Shown here in pieces: positions 1-10,800 of a stretch of DNA of 64,000 nucleotides. The notes beneath the pieces were generated by a model. That model ran no database searches and had not been told where the DNA came from. It saw only the letters and a program-made list of their open reading frames with translations. This stretch comes from Dermanyssus gallinae (Eukaryota > Arthropoda > Arachnida > Mesostigmata > Dermanyssidae), in NCBI GenBank assembly GCA_003439945.1, contig QVRM01000954.1, positions 72,501 through 136,500 of the forward strand, in the 5' to 3' direction. The position numbers and the translations under genes were made by a program. Within the stretch, counting starts at the first letter, position 1. Each line of letters begins with the position of its first letter.

Positions 1-34
1 TATATATATATATAGCATCCATTGAACTACTACG

Positions 35-325
35 TCATATTTGTCGCTGGACATCTCTTCTTCCGCCTGCCGGAATCTCCCAACACCTTCTGCTGCTATT
101 AGCCGAAAAACGTGCTTTTTCGCGTTCGCGTCTCGCTCGTATATGATGACAAGGTGCGAGATGAACCAGGGTAGGACTGCCAGACATCGGAAGCGCGTCA
201 AAATGAGCGGTAAGAATATCCAGCTGATAAACAAGCGTGGCAGCTGGAGATACGAACGAAAGAAGGTGATCGTTAGCGTTAAAGTTACCTCGAAGGCAGC
301 CAATGTCCGTCGAGGTGGGCACTAA
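35..325 (-). pseudogene. LINE endonuclease-domain relic
   Basis: The minus-strand reading frame is open for about 95 residues. It contains GNFNAND followed by a leucine-rich stretch and SGSPTLVH, which matches the layout of the APE-type endonuclease of non-LTR retrotransposons (GDFNxH, then xGSPTxV). The first Asp of the GDFN motif is changed to Asn. Neither a reverse transcriptase nor an ORF1 is attached, and the fragment stops next to the (TA)n tract at the window edge. I read it as a dead fragment. The match rests on motif order only and could be chance. Confidence 0.4.
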
Positions 326-454
326 GCAACCCTCGACTAACTTCTACGATAAACTCAGTTTGGGACTTGTTTAAGGCACCCATAGGCACACTGTGTGCAC
401 ACAGGCGAGAGGGGACACCTATTACACGGAGGCTATAAAAAGACAAACTGTCGT

Positions 455-456
<2 letters not shown>

Positions 457-499
<43 letters not shown>
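457..499. repeat. (TA)n microsatellite
   Basis: Uninterrupted TA dinucleotide repeat of 43 bases. The flanks show no inverted repeat. The Ile-Tyr reading frames across it are artefacts. Confidence 0.97.
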
Positions 500-501
<2 letters not shown>

Positions 502-667
502 ATGCGTGGATGAGCGCTGCTTGGTTGCCTATAAAACTGGTCAGTTTCCCCGAGCTAACCAAAAGCGTGTACTCCTAGTTAATGACCGCCTGCCTTGCGC
601 TCTCTAAGTGCTACCTGCCGTCGTCAACACTTCAATAGCTGACTTGTTTTGAAGCACTGTGTTTATA

Positions 668-698
668 TTGAAGATCAGTAACAGTGAAAGTATGTACA

Positions 699-749
<51 letters not shown>

Positions 750-790
750 GGTACATACTTCACAGACGTTTCACAGTTACTGATCTTCAA
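668..790. repeat. Palindrome with (TA)n centre (MITE-like foldback)
   Basis: The arm 668-697 (starting TTGAAGATCAGTAAC) is repeated in inverted orientation at 751-790 (ending GTTACTGATCTTCAA). The right arm carries about 10 extra bases. The (TA)n tract at 700-745 forms the loop. The outer 15 bases pair perfectly. This could be a small MITE whose TA-rich core has expanded, or a TA tract that nucleated an inverted duplication. Confidence 0.8.
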
Positions 791-799
791 GGACGCAGA

Positions 800-1655
800 A
801 TTCAATATCTTTCTCTCTGAGCGCGTACTTTGTGTAGAACATTTACTTCAGCAGGGACAGGCATGTTGGGTGAACGTGGTAACGTGTATAACACTAGTTA
901 GTGTGCGTTAAGCCAAAAAAGGCTTGTCTGCGTTGATGATGAAAGGTTTAAAAGATCAATTACGTGTATATAATTAGTACAATTTTTGACATTTAAATGA
1001 TATAATGCAGATTTATTTTTTGTTCTGAAAGTATAATCTGGCTTCCTCTAATCTTATCAGAAATGCTCAGATATTGATTTGATTTTTCAACAATCCTAGT
1101 ACTCGCCAAATCATTTGCAAATGTTCAGTCCTTGAAGGAAGTAAAGTACGCAAAAGAACAGCCAGATTTTTGGACACGACTGTTGTGGCACCTGCATGCT
1201 TGTGCTCGCCGCTTTATAACACTCTGTTATTATTAGTGGGATAATCGACTCGAATGTTCCACCTAAATACCCCCCACGTTAGTTGATTTGATTCTAACTA
1301 TCCCTCTCCCTCTCAAAAATACCCGAGGAATGTCAACTTGAAACAAACACGGGCAGTATAAAAATAGCGTTATGTCTCTTTGATCTCTCCAAGTTTTTTG
1401 TCTGGCCTCGTCCTTCGTATTGGTTGTATACGACGTCGTGGTCCGGGTCCTGTCAAGACTCAGTACTATTTTCCTGACGTAGTCGTCTAGCTAATCTACT
1501 GATTTCATATCAGTATCATATCTATCTATCGACCTATCTGTTTGTCTGTATATTTGTGTATCTATCTTTACGCAGCGGTATAGCGGGCACGTCTCCATAG
1601 GGGAGCCAGTTAAGAAGTGTGAACATCAAGCAGGCGACAGATCGCCTTCATATGT
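800..1655. other. No gene recognised
   Basis: AT-rich sequence with stops in all frames and no recognisable motif. Short degenerate TATC/TGTC runs appear near 1510-1570. Confidence 0.5.
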
Positions 1656-1659
1656 CGGG

Positions 1660-1907
1660 CCCGGTGGCGGCGTGGTGGGTGCATTCGCCTGCGCTTGGCG
1701 ACCGGAGGAGACACATACGTGCGCGGGTTCGAGCCCCACCGTTGCCCCACCGATTTGTATTTATGGGGCATGTCCGTCTATACGAAGCGGAATGCGAAAT
1801 ACAGTCCCGTGGACGTTAAACGACGCCTGGCTGAGGGGTCAGCCCGAAAAGTATTTTAGGTCGTCTTCATACACATTCACACACTCACACACACATATAT
1901 ATAGGTA
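1660..1907 (+). mobile_element. tRNA-derived SINE, family 1, copy 1
   Basis: A tRNA-like head carries a B-box at 1726-1736 (GGTTCGAGCCC) about 35 bases after an A-box-like stretch. A shared body follows (ACCGGAGGAGACACATA before the B-box, CGTGGACGTTAAA and CCCGAAAAGTATTTTAGG after it). A CACACTCA-type simple tail ends the copy. The same order occurs at 31027 and 42134, so this is a dispersed family transcribed by RNA polymerase III and mobilised by a LINE in trans. Confidence 0.8.
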
Positions 1908-2814
1908 AGTGAGGCGGCTTGCAGGCCTGGCCAGCCCACGATAACGGCGGCCGCCGCCTGCCCAGAGGGCGCTACAATCGCCAGCCAGGGGAGGAGCTCC
2001 GAGGGCCCGCGTTTCGCGCACAGCCGGTGAACTCGGCCCGAAGGCGAACGCGAAGCGAGCCCACCGACCACCAGCTACTCGTTGTGTGTTGCCCCACGCT
2101 GAATTCTTCGTGAGGTGGTGCGTTAGGCGATATCAGGCCAACCAGAGCACATATCAGCGCAGATACCGTAGCAGATGCAGTAACAAAACCCCTTATTGTT
2201 GTTGTCGTCGTTGTTGTTGTTGGCGGTGGTAGGGCTGTTGCTATTGTCATTCCTGTTCCTGTTGTTGTTGTTGTTTTTGTCATCGTTGAAGTGGCTCGTG
2301 CTTGAGTTGAGAAGATGTTGCTGTTGTGCATTCTCGTGGTTTGCCTCTTCTACGATAGCTTAGGTTACGACCACTACTAGTAGGTACTACGACTATTTTT
2401 ACCACTACATTACCAAGCTGCTGGTACGACGACAAACAAAACAGTAACAAGCAAAATCGACCAATGTTATTGGCATTGTCACGACGGTCTGTTCGTTTGT
2501 CCGTCCGTCCGTCGGTCTGCCAGTCCATCTATTTATGTATCTGTGCTGTGTTATACCGTTGTACGTCGTGTGAGAAAGCTAGTCCTTGCCGGGACGCGGT
2601 AGCCGTTAAAAGCATACCGCCTCCAGTGTTCTTGTCACCATCTTCACGTCAACCTTACGTTCGTTACCATCACCACTCGTGATTGTCGCGTCACCTTTCC
2701 GTTTCCAATTTGACAATTTAACATACGACGGTGGGATAATCTCAAATGTGCGTCGATCGTTGATCAAGAGTGGAGGCTAGTTCAGAAGGCCTTCAGCAGT
2801 CGTCGTCAGCGTCT
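1908..2814. other. No gene recognised; simple-sequence rich
   Basis: Contains a degenerate (TTG)n tract around 2196-2280 and short CCGT runs near 2500. Open frames here are low-complexity shadows of these repeats. Confidence 0.5.
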
Positions 2815-2950
2815 GCAGCAGCAACAACAGCACCATCACCACCGCTGCCACGCTACCACTACCACCACCCCAACTACCATCACCCCGACCCCCATCACCT
2901 CTACCACCACCCCAACTACCATCAACCCAACCCCACCACCTCCTACCAGC
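2815..2950. repeat. ACC-rich tandem repeat
   Basis: A CCA/ACC-rich tract just upstream of the sarcoglycan start. A unit beginning TACCACCACCCCAACTACCA occurs twice (about 2858 and 2901). Apparent His/Pro- or Gly/Val-rich frames come from this repeat. It probably lies in the 5' flank or 5' UTR. Confidence 0.75.
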
Positions 2951-3170
2951 AGCGACCGCATTGGTGATAGGCATCTCGAAACGTAGCCCCCCCCGCCGAC
3001 GAGGACACTTTGTGACGGTTTTGCCGGCGCGGACATTTCGAGCTTTCTGTCGAGGTGGTCTGCTTTCCACTCGGCGACGACGACGACGTTGCTGGTCATC
3101 GGTGTGAGTGCTGTGGCGGCACTGTGCTCCCTCGTTGTGATCGCGGTGGCTCCCGAGTGGCCGTCATGCA

Positions 3171-3545
3171 ATGCGGTCCGATCCCCACGCCGTGACAATG
3201 TTGCGCACTGATTGCGGCGGTCATGGTGCCATGGCCACGCGAGCGCTGCCCAAAAACGAGGTCGCGTCGCGACCGTACGCGTCGCACCGCGTCAGTATCA
3301 AGACGTGGGCTGCGACGACAACGACGACGACCACGCTCGCGTTTCACTTTCTCGTCACGCTTACCGTGACGGTCGTCTGCGCCAATCTCGCCATGAACAT
3401 TTTCCTGATCCGCGTGCTCCAGCTGACCCGCTCGGGAATGAGTTCGGTCAAGTTCTCCACCTCGTCGGGCATCTGGCTCAGAGATCACGCCGTGTTCGCC
3501 GACCTGCTCCGAACTACTCGGCTGTCGCATTTCAACTATAACAAG
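3171..3545 (+). CDS. Scgdelta: Sarcoglycan exon 1: cytosolic tail and membrane anchor
   Basis: The frame is open from ATG 3171, with a better ATG at 3231, to a donor AAG|GTGCGG after 3545 (phase 0). The membrane segment, roughly residues 36-60 from the 3231 start, ends NLAMNIFLIRVLQLTRSGM. It aligns with the family's NLAMTIWILKVxxFTxxGM. The DHAVFADLL that follows corresponds to the membrane-proximal stretch. Oddly, where relatives have a basic GWRKR stop signal, this protein has a Trp then Ala-Ala and a run of seven Thr encoded by an ACG/ACA repeat. Confidence 0.8.
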
Positions 3546-4004
3546 GTGCGGTGACCGCTGTGAGGACGATGACGATAGAAATGAAGACGATGATAGGTAT
3601 GCGTGTTTGTCCTCCCAAGGTTGGCTATGGCAGGCGGCTGCTTTCAATAATTTTCCGCTTTACTAAACTTTAACGATTTTTTCAATGTGTATAATTTTCC
3701 TTTTTACACTTAAACGCATATAATTTCCTTCATGCAAAGTAAGTTGAAATCCTTGTTGAGTCATCTATTTATGAGCTTCACTATGCCTTGCTTACTGCAT
3801 TGGCGTTTAGATTAGCTTAGTGGCACATTGCAACAGATTCAGCAATATGTTTTGCGTCGCGGAGGAATCTAGGAAAACTGAAGGACATCTAGCCAGAAGT
3901 CAGCAGAAGAGTCGTTCCGCTGATCAATCACGCCCTATTAAACCGATTGAAGTTGCGCCGCTACTGATGCCCTAGGTCTAGGAAGGCCTGCAAAACGAGT
4001 GTCA

Positions 4005-4036
<32 letters not shown>

Positions 4037-4796
4037 TATATATATACAATATATCAAACTAGTTCGACATTCCAACAGCTCTTGAAACATCGGCTAAACA
4101 AGTTGAAAATGTAGGTATTGCTCTCTGCCTCACCAAAGTGTCTTAGCATAATCGCGTCGCGCGTGATGACTTTTATGAACTTTTATGGCGAAAGTCACAC
4201 CTGGTACCTCTGCTGCCAACTGTACAAAACGTTCATCAAGTGGTCAAATGCACTCGATCGTCGACGCACACACAGGTACACACCACACAGCTACGTAGTT
4301 GCTTAGTCGCTTTTTTACGAGGTAGTTTTTTTCCTCTCGTTCGCACCTATACTGCGCTCAGGAGCAGACGCACGAGGGCCTGCTAATGTCGTCTGGAAAG
4401 GACGTGCATATTGAGTCGAATAACCGCGCCGGACGGGTGAATTCGCTTACATTGTCGTCGGGCCGGCTTGAAGCTCGAGGCGAAACGTTCGAGGTAGTCG
4501 GTTCGCGGCCCGATCAGGAATCGGTGCTGTTCCGTGCCGACCGTGACGAAATGGTCGTGGCTGCCGACGAGGTGCCCATCGCTGCGCCGAACGGCTTCAT
4601 TCTTCGGGGATCGCTGCAGGCCAACACCGTTCGGGGCAGTCCTCGGCACGATCTAAGGTGAGGAGGTATATGTATAGCCTGTTCGCATATACACTGGGCA
4701 GATCAGTCTTGACAGTAAAAAAAGATATATATATATACAATGTTGTGATGATTTAATATTCATTTACAATACGTTTGCACACTCGGCAGTGCTCGC

Positions 4797-4849
<53 letters not shown>

Positions 4850-7800
4850 TATAGGGCACCTAAATTTGGAATAGCTAATGTCGCTTGTTTTAAACGCAGT
4901 CTCCAAATTGTTTTAATACACTTTTCGCATGTGCCAGTACAGACATTATGTACAGACGCACTTATTCGAACTGCCATTTGCTTTAATTGTATTGCTCTAA
5001 TTTGGTGGCTAAACTGCATACAAAAAATACCTGTCTGTCCAGATTTGGTAGATGCCGGCTCAATAGAGGCTGTAAGCGCGTCGGTGTTGTTATGTCGAAT
5101 ACATGTCGAGTTTTGTTAGACTTGAGTTTAATAGAGCGCCACATATAGTTACTCATTTGATTCTGGACTGCTAGGATCTATGATTCCAGAACATGATCAT
5201 ATTCCCCGTCAGCCACCCTTGCACCAAACCCCTGGTATGAGCGGACACGCCGTTCTCTTGAAACATTTATTAGAAACTGCTAGACATATATTTATCCACT
5301 GTTCCTATACGTTCTAGAACATGCAAATAAACTTTCTGTATTAGAGTTTGGCTTTTTGAAAAATATGATGCCATCACGTCTACTTCACTAGAGACGTAGG
5401 CGTTGGGGAAACGAAGGAACTTTATAACCTCACTAGGGGTCTGTCCGGCGCGAAGAGCGTAAACAATAGCTGATCTTTGCTGGAGTTCCTGGGAAGCAGT
5501 CGGCCCGGTTGGTCGTTACTCACATTCTGCTTGAAACAGACGCCCGCCAAAGTTTATTGTTAGCCGAATTAGCCGCCCCGTTATGTATACTCGCTAATAT
5601 GTATGCGTCAAACATAAAATTCAATTCGTAAAATTCAATATAGCCGAACAATAATGGGCTCAGTACATAGATCTAGATCGACTAAACGGACACCCCTTAA
5701 TAGAGATGCTCTTCCTAATTTTATTTGTTGTTGTTGTCGTTAATGCTGCAATTTTGTAGTCGCTTATGTCGAAATTGCTTATGTTACTGTCGCTATTTTT
5801 GCTACCGGTAGTGTTGTCAGTTGTCCGCATTTGTTTAGTTACTCTTACTATTGCAGTTCTCTTTTATTTGAATTCATGGTTAGTAAAGTTAATATCACAA
5901 ATGCGTTGTCGATCACGATAGACAATAGGTGTTAATATCAGTTGTCAATCACATGCTGCTACTGTGGCCAGACTGGAATCGCCGTTGAACGAGGTGAACA
6001 TCGCGAGCGGTGGAGACCTTCTGATCGAATCTAAAACGGAGCATATAAATATTCGCGCTGTGAATTCTGTCGACGTACAATCACACGACGGCATGGTAAG
6101 TTGACACGCTGCACTGACGGTTGCGCAGTATTTCTGAGTAAATGCAACGCAATTTCGAGCCTGGATCAGAAGGTATCCGAGATTATGACATTTGTAATTT
6201 CCACACAGTCTTTTTCTTTCTTAGGGTTGCGTGGGCAAAGCGCACATCACGGTCTGTACTAAACACTTTCGTTTAATGATTATCGCGGCAAATTCTTCAT
6301 GCTATTCTAGCTGTGGGTGTCATTCAAGAGTGCCTCCGCCGTTTTCTTACATGTTACAGGAGGGGGGGGGGGTTCCTAGTCTAAGAGTCAGCGTCGGCTG
6401 CGCTGTGTGCGAGGTGAACGCCGTGCATATTTCGGAAGTGCCGTGACCTGTAAAAAATGGGTTAGCGGGTAGAACAGTAACATCTCCCGCCTTTTGAACC
6501 GCTTCTTCACATCAGGAATAATAAAGTGGGTTTAAAGACCCGGCTGGCCCGCCTGGGTCTCCATCCATATTTTATCCCAAGCATCTAGGATTTAACGTCG
6601 TGCGTCTCCCTCAGAGGTAGAAGACTCCGCTCGACGGTTTGCGGTCTCCAGAACCCGTAGATCCAATAGGATCTGCCGATATAATACTTAGGCTGCAGCA
6701 GTGTACGTAGTTCTGTTAGCTCATGCAATCTTGAGGGCCAACGGCTTCTGCGTTTAATCTAGGAGCCGCCGGCACGTAACTCGTGTAGCGTATGATGCAA
6801 AACATTTTGGATTCACGTTGGGGCCGTTTTGGCCCGTTCAGAAATATTGCCGTAGTTTAGTGAGGAGCTAGACGAAGTGCTATGCGGAGTGAGCCAGATG
6901 GATTTTAACGGCTTTTCTTGAGTCACTGCTCGTTCCCGTTGCCTTTCGCGGCCGGACTTTCTTCCGGGGGGGGGGGGGTCTTATTCCTTGGCGTCGAAGG
7001 TAGGTTGCAGTGGTGAGGGTCCGAGGAAACAGCCCGCTATTAACTTTTTGAGCTAGATGATTGTGAGTGTTTCGGCTTATGGCAGGCTTTTTATAACGTG
7101 CCCTCAGAAGTTGACTAGACTTCGTTGCTAAATCTTTGCCAACACTCCGACTTGCTCCTTTTTGATTTCCCAGGTAAGGGCGCGACGTCCTTATGTCTCC
7201 TTTCCTTCCCCAGCACTTGAAGGTCGGCACAGTGCCGACGGGTTCCTATGCGCCTACTTCAAAAAATTTTTATTTGTGCCTCGGCTATTCAACTATTCCA
7301 GCAGTACTTGAGGGCCCGCCGACCTATGAGATGCAAGGGGAGAGTTGCTGCCATGCAAGCATTCTGTAGCAAAGTTGACTAGTTGATACCGTGTGTGGTT
7401 CAGTATCATGCAACCGGGCGCAGCAATACTCAATTTGCTGCTGAAGCATCTTAACAGCACTTTTTGGGAGACTATAATATAACGCTGAGGCAAAAAGTAA
7501 CGTGGTGATGATCCGAGAGGTTTTCGACGTCCTCGTGTACAGACCATTGTGTCACCCTGGGCAGTAAGATCTCAAAACAGAAGGCCAGATCCGAGGTTGA
7601 TTATTGGTCCGCCCAATTGTTTAGTGCCAGGAACATTGACCAGCTGCAGGTCATGTACCGATGCATGCGGAGTCCACCAGCTCCGCCCTCACCGGGATAC
7701 GCTGTATCTCCCCCACTGTGGGCGAAAATAGCCTTTGGTTACAAAATCATCGCCAATTAGGACTTGACAATGATTTAATCTGATGATCAATGTGGCCAAG

Positions 7801-10800
7801 TATTTTGAGAACTCTTTAAAAACGTCGTTGGAACAATTCGGAGAGATGCACATTGAGTAGATGGCCGAATCGCTGTTTGCCGCCGGCGTATAAGACACCA
7901 ACATTCACGAAACCTCTCGCATCAACAAAAGCATTTTTTTTAATAACGGTTTGATGGGCATATACGCAGCCACGGGAACAATGCACTCTTAAAATTTACG
8001 GTTAGAAAACACATCGCTAAGTTTTATTGCTTTAGTTTCAAGTAGTCGCAAATCTGGCAACAAAATTGCCGCATGACGGCAGAGATATTTAAATATCTTT
8101 GATATCTAGTCTTAAATGTGGTTGTCAAAATGAATTTAAAAAAAAAAAAAAACTCTTATAGGGCGCACTTGCGTTTCGTTCGAATTAAAAGTGGTGGACG
8201 TCTTGAGTCAATGACAAACTTCTCTTGCAGATTGTCGTAAGCAGTCATCGGCTAGAGATCAAGGATCTTCCTATTGTAGCTATGCGCAGCGTACGCGTCC
8301 GGCGAGATGCTTCTGCCAGCCAGTCTCCTGGTTCGAACGCGGCGAAAAGTTCTACTAATCGAGGTTGGTACGTTCCCGAACAGTTGGAGACGTCTAGGTT
8401 TTCGTTGTTCAGGTGCGAAGACAAAAATATCTGCATATAACTTGTTTGACACAAATAGGTTACATCAGCCTATTTAAATGTAGCTAGGCCAATGGGAAGA
8501 AGCAGTAAGTGCAGACAAGTAGTGTTTCCTCTGAAGGACATATTTAACTAATAGACCGTCTAGGTAGTAGAAGCTACATTACACTAGCGATTGGCCTCTC
8601 TTGCGTAGTACAGTGCTAGCGTAGCTACTCAAAGCTTTACATGTGTATATACATATTTACGTGGTCTACTACGATAGTCGAAGCGGTGCTACAGTTTTAG
8701 CCAATACGAAAAAAATAAACGATAAGTTGGTTGTATGTTTAAAAATATTAGGACCGACTGTGGCAGGCGATAAGAAAAAGCTTCAATTCTTCATTTCGAA
8801 GTGCTAAAATAGCAAAATTCGATAAATAATTACAGCAAAATCTATACGGAATGGAAACAAAAATAGAGGGACTTTCCCGGAACAGGATTTAGACGTCCAG
8901 TAGAAGTCCATTGGAAGTAAAAAAAACTACACTGTGTGCCAAAATCTTCGATTTGTGACATACGAACGCCGAATATATTTAGTATTTAAAATTGTGCGCT
9001 AGTTATGCATAGCTTTCCTTCTACCTTTCGGAACGACAGGAAAGATCACACAAAAAGGAGCGCGAACGATTAAGAGGACGACGAACTAAATATCTATAAA
9101 ACATGTTAAGCTTAAAAATCAGTTCATAAATTATAGGAATAATTAGGTGTACTAATTAAACAATGAATAGATACAATTAGTCGACTGAGTTGAATGTTTT
9201 AACTCTTACAACGATTTCGGCCGTCTGAGCACGCATGACAGACATGTCAGACATGCATCCCAGTGTTACGGCGAAAAAATGGAGGCGCATGATAATATAC
9301 ACTCTGTGATTGTTAAGCATTTCAATCATGTGCAAGCCACGACAGGGTCTACGTCGAAGGTGCCGCTATAGCAGATGGTTTGATCTAAGACTACTTCTAG
9401 GAGGATTCGTTATTTAAAACTTAGTTTTATTATAAGATTTTAAAAAATACGCGGTGACATCGGCATCCCTATCTAAAAGATTCTTTGAAGAGTCACTGTT
9501 CGGCAAGGTACCTCTTAACTTACTTCTTAAATGCACGTTGGGCTCTCTCCTCGAGAGTACTATGGAGGAGCTTGTTTCACGCTACCGCCGCTGAGAAGCT
9601 GGAATCTTGGTGTACAAACTCTTTATCTCCTGGAATGACGAGATTACGGACTCTGTCCATCCCGAGATTCTTGCTTGGGACTGTTTTAAATGCCGTGTTG
9701 CGTACGTGCTCCACAGGACTCTCTCTACAGCTACACGTAATTGACAAATTGAGGCCACCGGCATAAAACCGCGCGTGAGAATCTAGAACATATCATTTTC
9801 ATGGTCATTTTTAGTGGGGGTACCGAATACCAAAGCCTATTTGACCACATTTTGGAGAGTATTGGTCATTTTTATATCCCTATAACGGATACTGATTTGA
9901 GAGAGACAGCTTTAAAATCAACAATCCTTGCCTTTGAAACATTTAAGATCAAATGAAGCAAAACAAATGCTGGCCTTGTTCTATGCAATAGTTGATTTAC
10001 TCTACAGATCTCGTCACTCGATGAGCGGTTTGATACTTCAAATAGTGCAGACGTGTCATCTGCTAAGGACACAGCTTTGACTTTGGAAAATACGTTGCTG
10101 GTGGTAGACAAAATAACATTGATATACAAAAAGCAACAAACGCAGTGAACCTTGAGTGACTTCAGGATTTACTGTTGCTTTCTCCAAAGGATTCTGATTA
10201 AACCTCACTCAAAGGTCCCTTTCCCTTAGATGCGAAGTAACGAACTAATTTACTGTTTTGCCTTTTATACTGAGGTGATTAGAAACCCGAAAAAGACGTT
10301 ATGTCGATGAGTCTCAATCAAATGTTTTGGTCACGTCAACCAAGATGATACCCGGTTGTTGTTCTGTTTTGCGCTCCTTTACAACCGAATCACAACCAGG
10401 ACAGCCAGTTGACATGAGTCGTCAAAAATTCATTTAGAACTTTTACGCCCGAACTCACATGAGGACTAGCTAAATGACGAGAAACTTTGACGCGTGTATT
10501 CAAGCAACCTGCGTTAATATAAAATTAAAGAAAAACTTAACCATGTAGTCATGTATATATTAATATATTTGCTCTAAGACGTGGCTTTCTGAGTTTATTG
10601 ATTTTTGTATATTTGTAATTGTGGCGCTTTTCACGCCATCGGAAGTCGTTACATACGCGGGGCTACAGACTAAATTATCGATTGGACAAAGTTGTCTTGT
10701 TTCGGTGTTGATACGGCCTTACTGTACATTTAAACTTGTTACTTGTATTAAGTAAGCGTGTCGCTAATCAATTGCGACCATACCATTGTGTTTACACGAG

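Noticed and set aside
6598..6665. tRNA-like CTCAGAGGTAGAAGACTC
   Set aside because: Resembles an A-box, but no B-box follows and no cloverleaf can be drawn.
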